Origin: Terrihabitans soli
GTDB lineage: Bacteria > Pseudomonadota > Alphaproteobacteria > Rhizobiales > Methylopilaceae
Direction: 5' to 3'
Assembly: GCF_014191545.1 (NCBI RefSeq)
Contig: NZ_AP023361.1
Location: 2,818,501-2,882,500 of the forward strand
Length of the DNA: 64,000 nt
This document shows, piece by piece, positions 26,763 through 34,985 of this stretch (the first letter of the stretch is position 1; each line of letters begins with the position of its first letter). The notes under the pieces are model-generated. The model did no database searches, had not been told where the DNA came from, and saw nothing but the letters and a program-made list of their open reading frames with translations. The translations under genes were made by a program, and so were the position numbers.

Positions 26763-27862
26763 GCGGCCTGCCTTTTGCCGCGGCCGGCGCTTTCGAGCTT
26801 CAGAAACGCCAGAACCGGACGCTCTTCCGCTTTCAGGCCGCGCTTGCGTGCACCGGCCTCTTCCGCTCGCTCGAAACTCGCAGGCAGTGAACCGTCAAGG
26901 AAGGTCTCGACCACGGCGGGATGGATATAGCAGCGGCGCGAAATGGCGCGCGTATTGACGAGACGCTCGGCGACGCGATCGACCGCCGCATTCAATTTGC
27001 GCACCGAATCCGTCTTCGAGGTGAAGGCTCCGGCCTCGTTCAGCGCATGCGCCGCCGTCACCGTGCCGGCCCAGGTGCGGAAATGCTTGGCCGAAAAGCT
27101 GTTGCCGCCGATATCGCGGATATAATCGTTCACATCCTGGCTGGTGATCGGATGCGGATTGCCGTCGCCATTCCAGTACTGGAACAGGTTCTGGCCCGGA
27201 ATGTCCTGGCACTGGCGGATGATGCGCGCGATGCGGCGGTCATAGACGGTGAGCTTCCAACTCTTGCCGCTCTTGCCCTTGAACTGAAAGCGAAGCCGCT
27301 CGGAGCCCGCTTCGACATGCTTGTTGCGCAGCGTCGTGAGGCCGAAGCTTTTATTGTCGCGCGTATATTTTTCATTGCCGACACGGATGAGCGTCGTGTC
27401 GAGAAGATAGACGACGGTGGCGAGAACCTTTTGGCGCGTCAGGCCGCGCGAGGAGAGATCCTTTTCGATGCGCGCGCGGATTTTCGGCAGCGTCTCGGCG
27501 AATTCGATGAGACGGTCATATTTCGTCTCGTCGCGGATCTCGGTCCATTTCGGATGATAGCGATATTGCTTGCGGCCTTTGGCGTCGCGGCCGGTCGCCT
27601 GGATATGGCCATTGGCCTTGGGGCAGATCCACACATCCGTATAGGCCGGCGGCACCGCGAGCGAACGAATGCGGGAGAGGATTTTCTCGTCGCGGATCAG
27701 GTTTCCGGCGGCGGAGTAATAGGCAAAGCCCGACCCGGCCCGCTGGCGTGTAATGCCGGGCTCATCGTCGGTTACGTAGCGCAGCCCGGCGTTCTCCGCC
27801 GAGAGCATGGGATCATGCGCTGGGCAGGTATCGTCCTCGGGCTTCAGAAACGCGGTTTCCAT
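26759..27862 (-). CDS. DNA topoisomerase IB
   Basis: Poxvirus-like type IB topoisomerase of 367 residues that relaxes supercoils through a 3'-phosphotyrosyl bond. The N-terminal domain includes WICPKANGHIQATGRDAKGR; the catalytic domain has RVGNEKYTRDNKSFGLTTL, the KHFRTWAGTV block and the nucleophile Tyr (RRCYIHP, about residue 312). It ends in a basic tail. ATG 27862 is used, with AAGG just upstream; GTG 27877 is an alternative. Bacterial IB topoisomerases are accessory and often move horizontally, but base composition here matches the surroundings. Confidence 0.95.
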   Translation of the reverse strand: METAFLKPEDDTCPAHDPMLSAENAGLRYVTDDEPGITRQRAGSGFAYYSAAGNLIRDEKILSRIRSLAVPPAYTDVWICPKANGHIQATGRDAKGRKQYRYHPKWTEIRDETKYDRLIEFAETLPKIRARIEKDLSSRGLTRQKVLATVVYLLDTTLIRVGNEKYTRDNKSFGLTTLRNKHVEAGSERLRFQFKGKSGKSWKLTVYDRRIARIIRQCQDIPGQNLFQYWNGDGNPHPITSQDVNDYIRDIGGNSFSAKHFRTWAGTVTAAHALNEAGAFTSKTDSVRKLNAAVDRVAERLVNTRAISRRCYIHPAVVETFLDGSLPASFERAEEAGARKRGLKAEERPVLAFLKLESAGRGKRQAA

Positions 27863-27995
27863 TACCTTAAATCCCACTCGATACGCGGGGTTTAACTCGC
27901 CAAAGGGGGCGGAGGTTCACAGCCCGGCGTAAAGGTCACGTTGCCTCTACCCCCTTTGGGGGCTATACGGCGGCTCCGCGTGAGAACGCGGTTAA

Positions 27996-28085
27996 GGAGG
28001 GGTGGCCGAGTGGTTGAAGGCGCACGCCTGGAAAGTGTGTATACGGGAAACCGTATCGCGGGTTCGAATCCCGCTCCCTCCGCCA
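27996..28085 (+). tRNA. tRNA-Ser (GGA)
   Basis: Class II tRNA of 90 bases including an encoded CCA. The acceptor stem GGAGGGG pairs with TCCCTCC (one G-U); the D arm GCCGAGTGGTTGAAGGC and the anticodon stem CACGC/GTGTG enclose loop CTGGAAA with anticodon GGA at 28030-28032. A long variable arm (TACGGGAAACCGTA) and the T arm GCGGGTTCGAATCCCGC follow. The discriminator base is G at 28082, as in serine tRNAs. I see no integrase or att repeat next to it; the 28086-28246 gap holds nothing recognisable. Confidence 0.97.
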
Positions 28086-28246
28086 GCCCAACCATCTGAT
28101 ATCAAAAGATTTTCAATGATCGTCGCCGCACGGCTGAACGCGTGCATTCTGGCGCGTTTTCAACCCTGCCCGGACCGGTAAGGTTTACAGAAGAATACCG
28201 AATCCGCCCGCCGGCCCGGCCTCCGGAATGCGCCCGTTTCCGGGAG

Positions 28247-29152
28247 CTACGGCTCCAGAACCGTTTTGACGATCTGACCGTCCAGCGCCTCATAGTCATA
28301 ATACTGGATGGTCTCGTAGAGCTCGGTCCGCGGCATCATCTCGGGCAGGAACTCGCCGACATGGCCGTTGGCGCGGAGCGAGGCGTAAAAGCGCTGCACG
28401 GCCTTCGACGCCACCCGGAAAGCCGACACCGGATAGATGACGATGTTGTAGCCGGCGGCATCCCATTCCGAGAGGCTGATCTGCGGCGTGCGGCCGAACT
28501 CCGTCATATTGGCGAGCAGCGGCTTTTCGATCTCGGCCCGTGCGCGGCGAATATTGTCCTGTGTCGTCAGCGCTTCGACGAAGATCAGTTCGGCACCAGC
28601 CTCTCCATACCGTTTCGCCCGGTCGAGGGCATCGTCAAAGGAGGTCGCGCCGGCATCCGTGCGCGCGCAGATCACCATATCGTTCGCCGCGGCGCGCGCC
28701 GCGGCGATCTTGCGGCACATGTCTTCGGTCGAGACGAGCTTCTTGTCGTTGAGGTGACCGCATTTCTTCGGGAATTGCTGATCCTCGAGATGGATGCAGG
28801 CAACCCCGATCTCCTCAAGCTCGCGCACCGCCCGCATGATATTGAGCGCCTCGCCGAAGCCCGTATCGCAATCGACGATCAAGGGCACATTCGAGACGCG
28901 GCTGATCTCGCGTGCACGCCGCCACACATCGTCGAGCGTGATCAGCCCAAGATCGGGAAGACCCATTGAGGCGGAGAGCGCCGCGCCCGACAGATAAAGC
29001 GCCTCGAACCCCGCATTTGTCGCCAGCACCGCCGACATGCCGTCATAGGCGCCGGCGGCCGCCACCGCCCGGCCGCTGTGCATCAGCCGCCGCAGGCGTC
29101 CGGCGCGGCTCACATCTTTCTCGTTCTTTCCGTTGAGCCATTCGACGGTCAT
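28247..29152 (-). CDS. isocitrate lyase / PEP mutase family lyase (PrpB-like)
   Basis: TIM-barrel carbon-carbon lyase of 301 residues. The active-site motif KKCGHL (Cys about 131) identifies it with the 2-methylisocitrate / 2,3-dimethylmalate lyase branch and not with PEP mutase, which lacks this Cys. Mg-binding acids are seen in DCDTGFG and EDQQFPKK. It would cleave a 2-hydroxy- or alkyl-substituted di- or tricarboxylate to a 2-oxoacid plus a smaller acid. It is the last gene of a three-gene minus-strand unit with a CMD-family gene and a PrpD-like gene, opposite a tripartite tricarboxylate transporter. The substrate is unknown. GGGAGA 5 bases upstream supports the start. Confidence 0.85.
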   Translation of the reverse strand: MTVEWLNGKNEKDVSRAGRLRRLMHSGRAVAAAGAYDGMSAVLATNAGFEALYLSGAALSASMGLPDLGLITLDDVWRRAREISRVSNVPLIVDCDTGFGEALNIMRAVRELEEIGVACIHLEDQQFPKKCGHLNDKKLVSTEDMCRKIAAARAAANDMVICARTDAGATSFDDALDRAKRYGEAGAELIFVEALTTQDNIRRARAEIEKPLLANMTEFGRTPQISLSEWDAAGYNIVIYPVSAFRVASKAVQRFYASLRANGHVGEFLPEMMPRTELYETIQYYDYEALDGQIVKTVLEP

Positions 29153-29179
29153 AGGATCTCCCGCTTCCGCAGTTTTGTT

Positions 29180-29509
29180 TTACGTTTTGTCCGCGTCGAG
29201 CGCCGCTTTCGCGGCAGATGCGGCGCTCATGGCGGCGGGCCATCCGGCATAGAATGCCAGATGGGTGATCAGTTCCGAAATCTCGTCCTCAGTCACGCCA
29301 TTATCGATGGCCCGTCCGACATGGACCTTCAACTGATCCACCCGTCCAAGCGCGAGAAGCGCCGCGATGGTCACGAGGCTGCGGTCGCGCTTGGCGAGAC
29401 CCGGCCGCTGCCAGACATCTCCGTAGAGAACAGTCTCGCTGAGCTCGATCAGCTTCGGAACGAAATCGCGAACGGCTTCGCGCGATTTGGACGAGGGAGC
29501 CGAAGTCAT
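29180..29509 (-). CDS. carboxymuconolactone decarboxylase family protein
   Basis: Small all-helical protein of 109 residues of the CMD/AhpD-like superfamily. The helix pattern TIAALLALGRVDQLKVHVGRA and EISELITHLAFYAGWPAAM is characteristic, with a conserved Glu and His. It lacks the AhpD C-x-x-C redox pair, so it is more like a CMD-type decarboxylase or lactone-acting enzyme than a peroxidase partner. Its ATG overlaps the stop of the PrpD-like gene (ATGA), implying translational coupling, and the lyase gene follows after 27 bases. Role in the pathway is inferred from position only. Confidence 0.85.
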   Translation of the reverse strand: MTSAPSSKSREAVRDFVPKLIELSETVLYGDVWQRPGLAKRDRSLVTIAALLALGRVDQLKVHVGRAIDNGVTEDEISELITHLAFYAGWPAAMSAASAAKAALDADKT

Positions 29510-30918
29510 TTTGCATTTTCCGGTGCGCGCAGAAGCTCTGCGATGCGGCGTGCGCTCGGCGCTTTTTCGACATTCAGCATGATGTCGATGAGCTCCGACT
29601 GCTGCGCCGGCGGCAGGAGATGGTTGGTAAGTTTCTTGAACTTGGCGACGATATCTTCCGCCGGTGCGAACGAGAACTCGCTGCCCTTCGGCGACTCGCG
29701 CGTCTCGGTGAACACCGAGCCGTCGCGCAGATGCACATCGACGCGAATCTTGTGACGGTGCTTGGAGCCCAGAGCGCTGATCTCGGGATCCTCGACCACT
29801 TTCACGCGCTCCGACAAAGCGATGCGAGCCTTGTTCGTGACCACGTCCGGCGTGAACTGTTCGACGAAGACATCGCCTTCCAGAAGAAGCGTCGCGACGC
29901 AGAAGGGCAGATTGAGTTGCGCCGACACAAGGCCTTCCGGCTTGTAGGGCCAGCCGACATGATCGAGCGTGATGCGCGAGCAGTGAACGACGACCTTGTC
30001 GAGATCATCGACCGTGAAGGGATGCGCCTTCTGGATATCGCGAATGGCGTCGAGCGTCGTGTGATTTGAGCCGACGCAGGAATAGAATTTCAGCGCGATG
30101 CGCATCGTCTCGAACTGCTCGCCGAGACCGCCGCTCAGCGCATTCATGTCGTATTCGTGCGCACCGCCCGAGAAGGTCGAGCAGAAGCCGCCGAAGGGCG
30201 ACTCGAAGACGTCGAGAATGCCGGTGAAGCCGGATTCGGCGAGGATCGCTCCGTAGAAGCCGCTCTGCGCCGAGCGGCCGGCATGCATGCGCTTGACCAT
30301 GGCGCCGTGCTGCGCGGCGAGAAGGCCGGCGGACTGCGTACCGGCAATGCCCAGAGCATGTACGGTTTGATCACTTGTCAGTTTGAGGGCCCGGGCTGAG
30401 GCCGCGGCGCTGGAGAACACGCCGAGCGTCGCGCCGGTGTGCCAGCCTTGTCCCATATGCTGCTGGGTCATGCAGACGCCGACGCGCGGGCCGATCTCGT
30501 AACCGGCAACCGCCGAGGCGAGGAAATCCTTGCCCGACATATCGCGATGCGATTCCGCGACGGCGATGAGACCGGGGAGCGTCACCGCACCCACATGCAT
30601 GATGCCGACGCGATGCACGTCGTCGAGTTCGAACGACTGCACCTGGCTGCCATTGATGAGGACGGCATGCGGGCTGGAGATACGCTGGCGGGTGCCCCAG
30701 ACATAGGTGTTTCCGCCGGTATCGGTCTTGCCGAGCGTGTCCTGGAGGATTTTCGACCAGGGCAGCTGCGCGCCGTAAAGGCCGCAGCCCAGCGAGTCCA
30801 GGATCAGCAGCTTGATGCGCTCACGGACCTCCTCGGGCACAGATTCATAAGTGATTCCCGACACATAATTCGCAATCCGTCTCGTATGAACGTTGTCTAC
30901 TGTCCCGTGCGCGGTCAC
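29506..30918 (-). CDS. MmgE/PrpD family protein (2-methylcitrate dehydratase-like)
   Basis: PrpD-superfamily protein of about 470 residues. PrpD dehydrates 2-methylcitrate; other members act on citrate-like acids or isomerise itaconyl-CoA relatives. The family opening RRIANYVSGITYESVPEEV and LDSLGCGLYG, the central GAVTLPGLIAVAESHRDMSG helix and HSAGRSAQSGFYG-like HAGRSAQSG loop are present. I choose the GTG at 30918 because AGAGGGGAG lies 6 bases upstream; ATG 30960 is possible but has no such site and would overlap the divergent promoter. It heads a three-gene operon, divergent from tctC, so it very likely acts on the acid brought in by that transporter. Confidence 0.85.
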   Translation of the reverse strand: MTAHGTVDNVHTRRIANYVSGITYESVPEEVRERIKLLILDSLGCGLYGAQLPWSKILQDTLGKTDTGGNTYVWGTRQRISSPHAVLINGSQVQSFELDDVHRVGIMHVGAVTLPGLIAVAESHRDMSGKDFLASAVAGYEIGPRVGVCMTQQHMGQGWHTGATLGVFSSAAASARALKLTSDQTVHALGIAGTQSAGLLAAQHGAMVKRMHAGRSAQSGFYGAILAESGFTGILDVFESPFGGFCSTFSGGAHEYDMNALSGGLGEQFETMRIALKFYSCVGSNHTTLDAIRDIQKAHPFTVDDLDKVVVHCSRITLDHVGWPYKPEGLVSAQLNLPFCVATLLLEGDVFVEQFTPDVVTNKARIALSERVKVVEDPEISALGSKHRHKIRVDVHLRDGSVFTETRESPKGSEFSFAPAEDIVAKFKKLTNHLLPPAQQSELIDIMLNVEKAPSARRIAELLRAPENAK

Positions 30919-30976
30919 TGCGTGCTCCCCTCTGCTACTTCTTTCTTTCGAGAAGTCCATCATATCGTCGGTAATA

Positions 30977-31010
30977 TTGTTGACAAGACTGTTGCCCACT
31001 CGTTTGGATA
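30977..31010 (+). promoter_or_regulatory. candidate tctC promoter with overlapping palindrome
   Basis: TTGACA at 30980-30985, followed after 17-18 bases by TTTGGAT, could drive tctC. The -35 box lies within the palindrome TTGTTGACAA (30977-30986; arms TTGT/ACAA), the shape often bound by GntR/FCD regulators. Two genes of that family are in this locus. TGTTAACA at 36091 and GGTTGACAAT at 38663 are similar. The whole 30919-31119 gap separates two divergent operons. Confidence 0.4.
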
Positions 31011-31119
31011 GGGGACGGTCGAACTGTCTGTGGCTCCCACCGAGACGCAGAAGCGAACTGACCGCCCATCGCCCGGCGAAAGACCGGCCGATCAGAACAA
31101 CGATAGTGGGAGGACGAAT

Positions 31120-32202
31120 ATGATCAGGACGATGATGAAGGGGCTGTCGCTTGCCGCGATGCTCCTGGCCGCCGGCGGCGGCCAAGCAGGTGCCGTCGAC
31201 TTCAGCGGAAAGCACGTCGACGTCATTATTCCGTACACCGAAGGCGGCGGCTCGACCTTCTACATCCGGCTTCTTGCTCCGCTTCTGCAGAAGGAGCTCC
31301 CCGGCAACCCGCCGATCATCATCCGCCACATTCCGGGCGGCGGTTCGGTGAAGGGCATCAACCAGTTCCAGCAGGACGCCAAGCCCGACGGCCAGATGGT
31401 CGGCCAGATCGGCGTCGGCACGTTCCTGAATTATATTCTGCAGGATCCGGCGGTCGCCTACGACCTGCCGAAATTCCAGGCCTTCCTGACATCGCCTTTC
31501 GGCGCGGTCGTTTACGGCCGTAAGGACATCGGCCTCACGGGCGATGCCGCGGCCGACGTGAAGCACCTGACCACCATGACGCCGATCTATGGCGGCGACG
31601 GCCCGACGGCGTCCGACCTTCCGATCCTGCTCTCGCTCGATCTTCTGGGCGTGAAGATGAAGACGATCTTCGGCATGGGCAATTCGGAATCGCGCGGCGC
31701 GTTCGAGCGCGGCGAATTCAACATCAAGTTCGACAATATGGCGTCCTGGAGCAACGCCATTGTGCCGATGATCAAGGAAGGCACGGTGGTCCCGCTCTTC
31801 ACGCTCGGTTTCCAGGATGCGTCGGGCAAGATCGTGCGCGATCCGCTCGCGCCGGAAGTTCCGACCTTCCTCGAAGTTTATGAGAAGGTGAAGGGCAAGA
31901 AGCTTGAAGGCCTCGAATACGATATCTGGAAGACGCTGTTCAACATCCGCGTCATGGGTTCGAAAATGCTGGTTCTGCCGGCGGGAACCTCGCCCGAGAT
32001 CGTCAAGGCCTTTGCCGATGCGACGGCGCGCGTGATGAAGGCGCCGGAACTGCAGACGCCGGAAGCCAAGGGCGTTCTCGGCGACTATCCGCAGTCGACC
32101 GGTGATGCCGCCGCCGCCGTGCTCAAGGGCGCCTCCGTCATGACCGACGACGAGCGCAAATGGCTGAAGAGCTGGCTCAGCGAAAAATACGGCGTCAAGT
32201 AA
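31120..32202 (+). CDS. tctC: TctC-like periplasmic binding protein of a tripartite tricarboxylate transporter
   Basis: Bug-family solute-binding protein of 360 residues that captures a carboxylic acid in the periplasm for the TctA/TctB membrane subunits. Signal peptide at 1-25 (MLLAAGGGQAGA). Family segments include VDVIIPYTEGGGSTFYIRLLA, IIRHIPGGGSVKGINQF and the C-terminal LVLPAGTSPEIVKAFADA helix. The EGGGSTFY loop corresponds to the carboxylate-binding loop of Bug proteins. ATG 31120 is set by GGGAGGA 5 bases upstream. It is followed by a strong hairpin and then by the permease gene, so the binding protein is probably made in excess. Confidence 0.9.
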   Translation: MIRTMMKGLSLAAMLLAAGGGQAGAVDFSGKHVDVIIPYTEGGGSTFYIRLLAPLLQKELPGNPPIIIRHIPGGGSVKGINQFQQDAKPDGQMVGQIGVGTFLNYILQDPAVAYDLPKFQAFLTSPFGAVVYGRKDIGLTGDAAADVKHLTTMTPIYGGDGPTASDLPILLSLDLLGVKMKTIFGMGNSESRGAFERGEFNIKFDNMASWSNAIVPMIKEGTVVPLFTLGFQDASGKIVRDPLAPEVPTFLEVYEKVKGKKLEGLEYDIWKTLFNIRVMGSKMLVLPAGTSPEIVKAFADATARVMKAPELQTPEAKGVLGDYPQSTGDAAAAVLKGASVMTDDERKWLKSWLSEKYGVK

Positions 32203-32236
32203 ACGCGCCGTCGTTCCCCCTGCCAGGGTGACGAAA

Positions 32237-32264
32237 GAAACCGGCGGCTTTGGCCGCCGGTTTC
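32237..32264 (+). terminator. intercistronic hairpin between tctC and the TctAB fusion gene
   Basis: Perfect 12-bp stem GAAACCGGCGGC / GCCGCCGGTTTC with loop TTTG, followed by a pyrimidine-rich CTCTCTTCTT tail. It is well suited to partial termination or mRNA 3'-end protection, which would keep the binding protein more abundant than the permease. Confidence 0.65.
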
Positions 32265-32333
32265 CTCTCTTCTTGAAATAAGAATTCGACCGCCTGCGAC
32301 ATGCAGTGCAGAGCCGCGAAGTGGGAGCCGGTC

Positions 32334-34316
32334 ATGCAAGTTGATTTTTTCAGCGCCGCGCTGAGCGCGTTGGAGCTCCTCGTCGCGGGGCCACATCTGA
32401 TGTATCTGATGATCGGCGTGATCATCGGGCTGATCGTCGGCTTCCTGCCCGGGCTCGGCGGTATTTCCGGCCTTGCTCTCATTCTTCCGTTCATCTTCGA
32501 ACTCGATCCCGGCTCCGCTCTCGCGATGATGATCGGCCTTGTGGCCGTGACACCGACGGGCGACACCTTCACCGCCATTCTGATCGGCATTCCGGGAAGC
32601 GCCGGCGGCACCGCAACAACACTCGACGGATTCCCGCTGGCAAAGCGTGGCGAAGGTGCGCGCGCGCTCGCCGCATCTTTCACGGCCTCACTGTTCGGCG
32701 GCATTTTCGGCGCCTTCTGCCTGACCATCGCTTTTGTCTTCGCCCGCCCGCTTCTGATGGCGATCGGCTTTCCCGAACAGCTGATGCTCATCATTCTTGC
32801 GCTGTCGTTGCTCGGCATGCTGACCGGCCGCAGCATGGTCAAAGGTCTCGCCTCCGCCGCGATCGGCCTTCTGCTCGGCACGGTCGGTGCGGCGACGGCC
32901 ACGGCCGAATACCGCATGACGTTCGGCACGATCTATCTCAGCGACGGCCTGCCGCTCGTCCTGATCGCGCTCGGCATTTTTGCGGTTCCCGAAATCATCG
33001 ACGTGCTGCGCCGTCACTACACGATCTCGACCGAGAGTTCGCTCGGCTCAGGCTGGAAACAGGGTTTCATGGACGTTATCCATAACCGCTGGCTTGTGCT
33101 GCGCTGCTCGGGCCTTGGGGCGCTTTTAGGCGCGATGCCCGGCATCTCCGGCGCCGTCATCGACTGGATCGCCTACGGTCATGTCGTGCAATCGAGCCGC
33201 GACAAGAGCATGTTCGGCAAAGGCGATATCCGCGGCGTCATCGCGCCGGAATCGGCCAACAACGCCAAAGAAGGCGGCTCGCTCATTCCGACGCTGCTCC
33301 TCGGCATTCCGCATTCGGCATCGACGGCGCTTTTGCTCGGCGGCCTGATCGTCATCGGCATCACGCCCGGCCGCGATATGGTGACCAAGCATATCGACAT
33401 GACCTACCTGATCGTGTGGTCGCTGGCCGTCGCCAATATTGTCGGCGCCGGCATCTGCCTGATCATGGCAAAGCCCATCGCCAAGATCACCACGGTGCCG
33501 TTCTTCTACGTTGCGCCGTTCATGATCGTTCTCTTGTTCTTCGCGGCGTTCCAGTCGTCGAGTTCATGGGGCGATCTGATCGTGATGTTCGCGCTCGGTG
33601 TGCTCGGCCTCTATATGAAGCGCTTCGGCTGGTCGCGGCCGGCCATGCTGATCGGCTTTGTGCTGTCGAACCCGCTCGAGGCCGCCTATTACCGCACCGT
33701 TCAGATCTATGGGCCGGAACTGTTCCTGCGTCCGGTGACGATCGGCATCGTCATCACCATTATGATCTCCGCCTTCTTCATCTGGCGCGGCAAGGCCTCG
33801 GTGCACGAAGACGATGCGTCGACGGAAGCTTCGGCCAAGGACCGCCGGCCGCAGATCGCGTTTGCGCTCCTGCTGTTCTCGTTCATCGCGTTCGCGATCT
33901 GGGACACCCACGACCTGCGCTATTTGTCGAAGGTCTATCCGATCACGCTTGCGCTGATCGGCGGCTTCTTCACGCTGATCGCGCTCGGCCTTCTTGTCTC
34001 GAAGCGCACCGGCACGTTCTTGCAGGACGCTGAAGCAGAAATGGTGGCCCGCGGCGAAATCTGGACGCCGAACGCCTATTATCTCGCCTGGATGGCGGGA
34101 CCGATCCTGATCAGTTTCTTTGTCGGGTTCTTCCTCGGCGCAACTCTGTATGTCTTCGTGTTCCTGCGCCAGTTCGCCAAGGCGAGCTATCTGTTCTCGG
34201 CTGTGGGTGCTGCGGCGACCGCTGCGACGCTGTGGGCGCTTGGAGACACGCTGTCGCTGCTCTATCCGCCGGGGCTACTGCAGAAGTTCGTCGAGCTTCC
34301 GGGGGTTCTCCATTGA
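32334..34316 (+). CDS. tctA: TctA-TctB fusion permease of a tripartite tricarboxylate transporter
   Basis: Integral membrane protein of 660 residues. Residues 1 to about 490 are TctA, the large permease subunit: GLIVGFLPGLGGISGLAL, the TPTGDTFTAILIGIPGSAG repeat-type motif and AMPGISGAVIDW. After a short charged cytoplasmic linker (SVHEDDASTEASAKDRR) about 160 residues with four more helices (WDTHDLRYLSKVYPI and later) match TctB, normally a separate small subunit. No separate tctB gene is present, so the fusion probably supplies both. ATG 32334 has GGGAG 6 bases upstream. Transport is expected to use an ion gradient together with TctC. Its stop overlaps the TTG of the regulator that follows. 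Confidence 0.88.
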   Translation: MQVDFFSAALSALELLVAGPHLMYLMIGVIIGLIVGFLPGLGGISGLALILPFIFELDPGSALAMMIGLVAVTPTGDTFTAILIGIPGSAGGTATTLDGFPLAKRGEGARALAASFTASLFGGIFGAFCLTIAFVFARPLLMAIGFPEQLMLIILALSLLGMLTGRSMVKGLASAAIGLLLGTVGAATATAEYRMTFGTIYLSDGLPLVLIALGIFAVPEIIDVLRRHYTISTESSLGSGWKQGFMDVIHNRWLVLRCSGLGALLGAMPGISGAVIDWIAYGHVVQSSRDKSMFGKGDIRGVIAPESANNAKEGGSLIPTLLLGIPHSASTALLLGGLIVIGITPGRDMVTKHIDMTYLIVWSLAVANIVGAGICLIMAKPIAKITTVPFFYVAPFMIVLLFFAAFQSSSSWGDLIVMFALGVLGLYMKRFGWSRPAMLIGFVLSNPLEAAYYRTVQIYGPELFLRPVTIGIVITIMISAFFIWRGKASVHEDDASTEASAKDRRPQIAFALLLFSFIAFAIWDTHDLRYLSKVYPITLALIGGFFTLIALGLLVSKRTGTFLQDAEAEMVARGEIWTPNAYYLAWMAGPILISFFVGFFLGATLYVFVFLRQFAKASYLFSAVGAAATAATLWALGDTLSLLYPPGLLQKFVELPGVLH

Positions 34317-34978
34317 GGCTTTCGCCCGCCGAAGCCGAGACCACGAGGATGGACCCCGTACAGAAACTCCGCGAGGCCATTACGTCCGGGGTTTTCACGC
34401 CGAACGAGCGGCTGATCGAACATCAGCTCGTCGATTTTCTCGCGACGAACCGGACGAAAGTCCGCACGACGCTGGCGCGGCTCGAACAGGAAGGCCTCGT
34501 CGTCATCGAGCCGAACCGCGGCGCGCGGGTGCGGCTGGTGTCGGATGTCGAAGCGCTGGAAATCACTCAGGCACGAGGCGTGCTGGAAGGCCTCGTCGCC
34601 CGCCAGGCCGCCGAGAACATCAATGACGACGGGCGAAGCAGCCTTCGTAACATCATCGGCGAAATGGAAGCGCTGCTCGACGGCGGCGATGTTCTCGGCT
34701 ATTCGGCCGGTGCCAGCCGCCTCCACGCCGAGATCCAGCGCCTTTCGGGACACACCACCGCGACGCGGCTGCTTGAAAATCTCGATTCGCAGATCATCCG
34801 TTTTCAGTACCGCACTGTTCTTATGACCGGCCGCGCCGCAAAGGCGCTGCAGGAACATAAGGAAATCGTCGAAGTCATCTGTTCCGGCGACGGCGAGAAA
34901 GCCGAACAGATCATGCGCGCGCATCTCGAAGGCGTCCAACTTGCGCTGAAGACGACGATCGAAAAAACCAGAAGCTGA
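34313..34978 (+). CDS. GntR-family regulator, FCD subfamily (first copy)
   Basis: Transcription factor of about 221 residues with an N-terminal winged helix (KLREAITSGVFTPNERLIEH, TNRTKVRTTLARLEQEGLV, EPNRGARVR) and an all-helical FCD effector domain that usually binds small carboxylates through a metal. TTG 34313, overlapping the permease stop with GGGGG upstream, gives the length usual for the family; ATG 34349 would begin just before the winged helix. It is clearly paralogous to the gene at 36172: both share EPNRGARVR, EALEI and the RxQYRTVLM-GRA block. It is likely to control this locus in response to the transported acid. Confidence 0.87.
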   Translation: MRLSPAEAETTRMDPVQKLREAITSGVFTPNERLIEHQLVDFLATNRTKVRTTLARLEQEGLVVIEPNRGARVRLVSDVEALEITQARGVLEGLVARQAAENINDDGRSSLRNIIGEMEALLDGGDVLGYSAGASRLHAEIQRLSGHTTATRLLENLDSQIIRFQYRTVLMTGRAAKALQEHKEIVEVICSGDGEKAEQIMRAHLEGVQLALKTTIEKTRS

Positions 34979-34985
34979 CGAGGTT

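Noticed and set aside
27996-28246. tRNA-Ser as an integration site
   Set aside because: No integrase gene, repeated 3' tRNA end or composition shift follows the tRNA.
30919-31566. Long N-terminal extension of the PrpD-like gene into tctC
   Set aside because: The extension runs antisense through tctC and its promoter and has no PrpD similarity; the GTG at 30918 with a strong ribosome binding site fits the family N-terminus.
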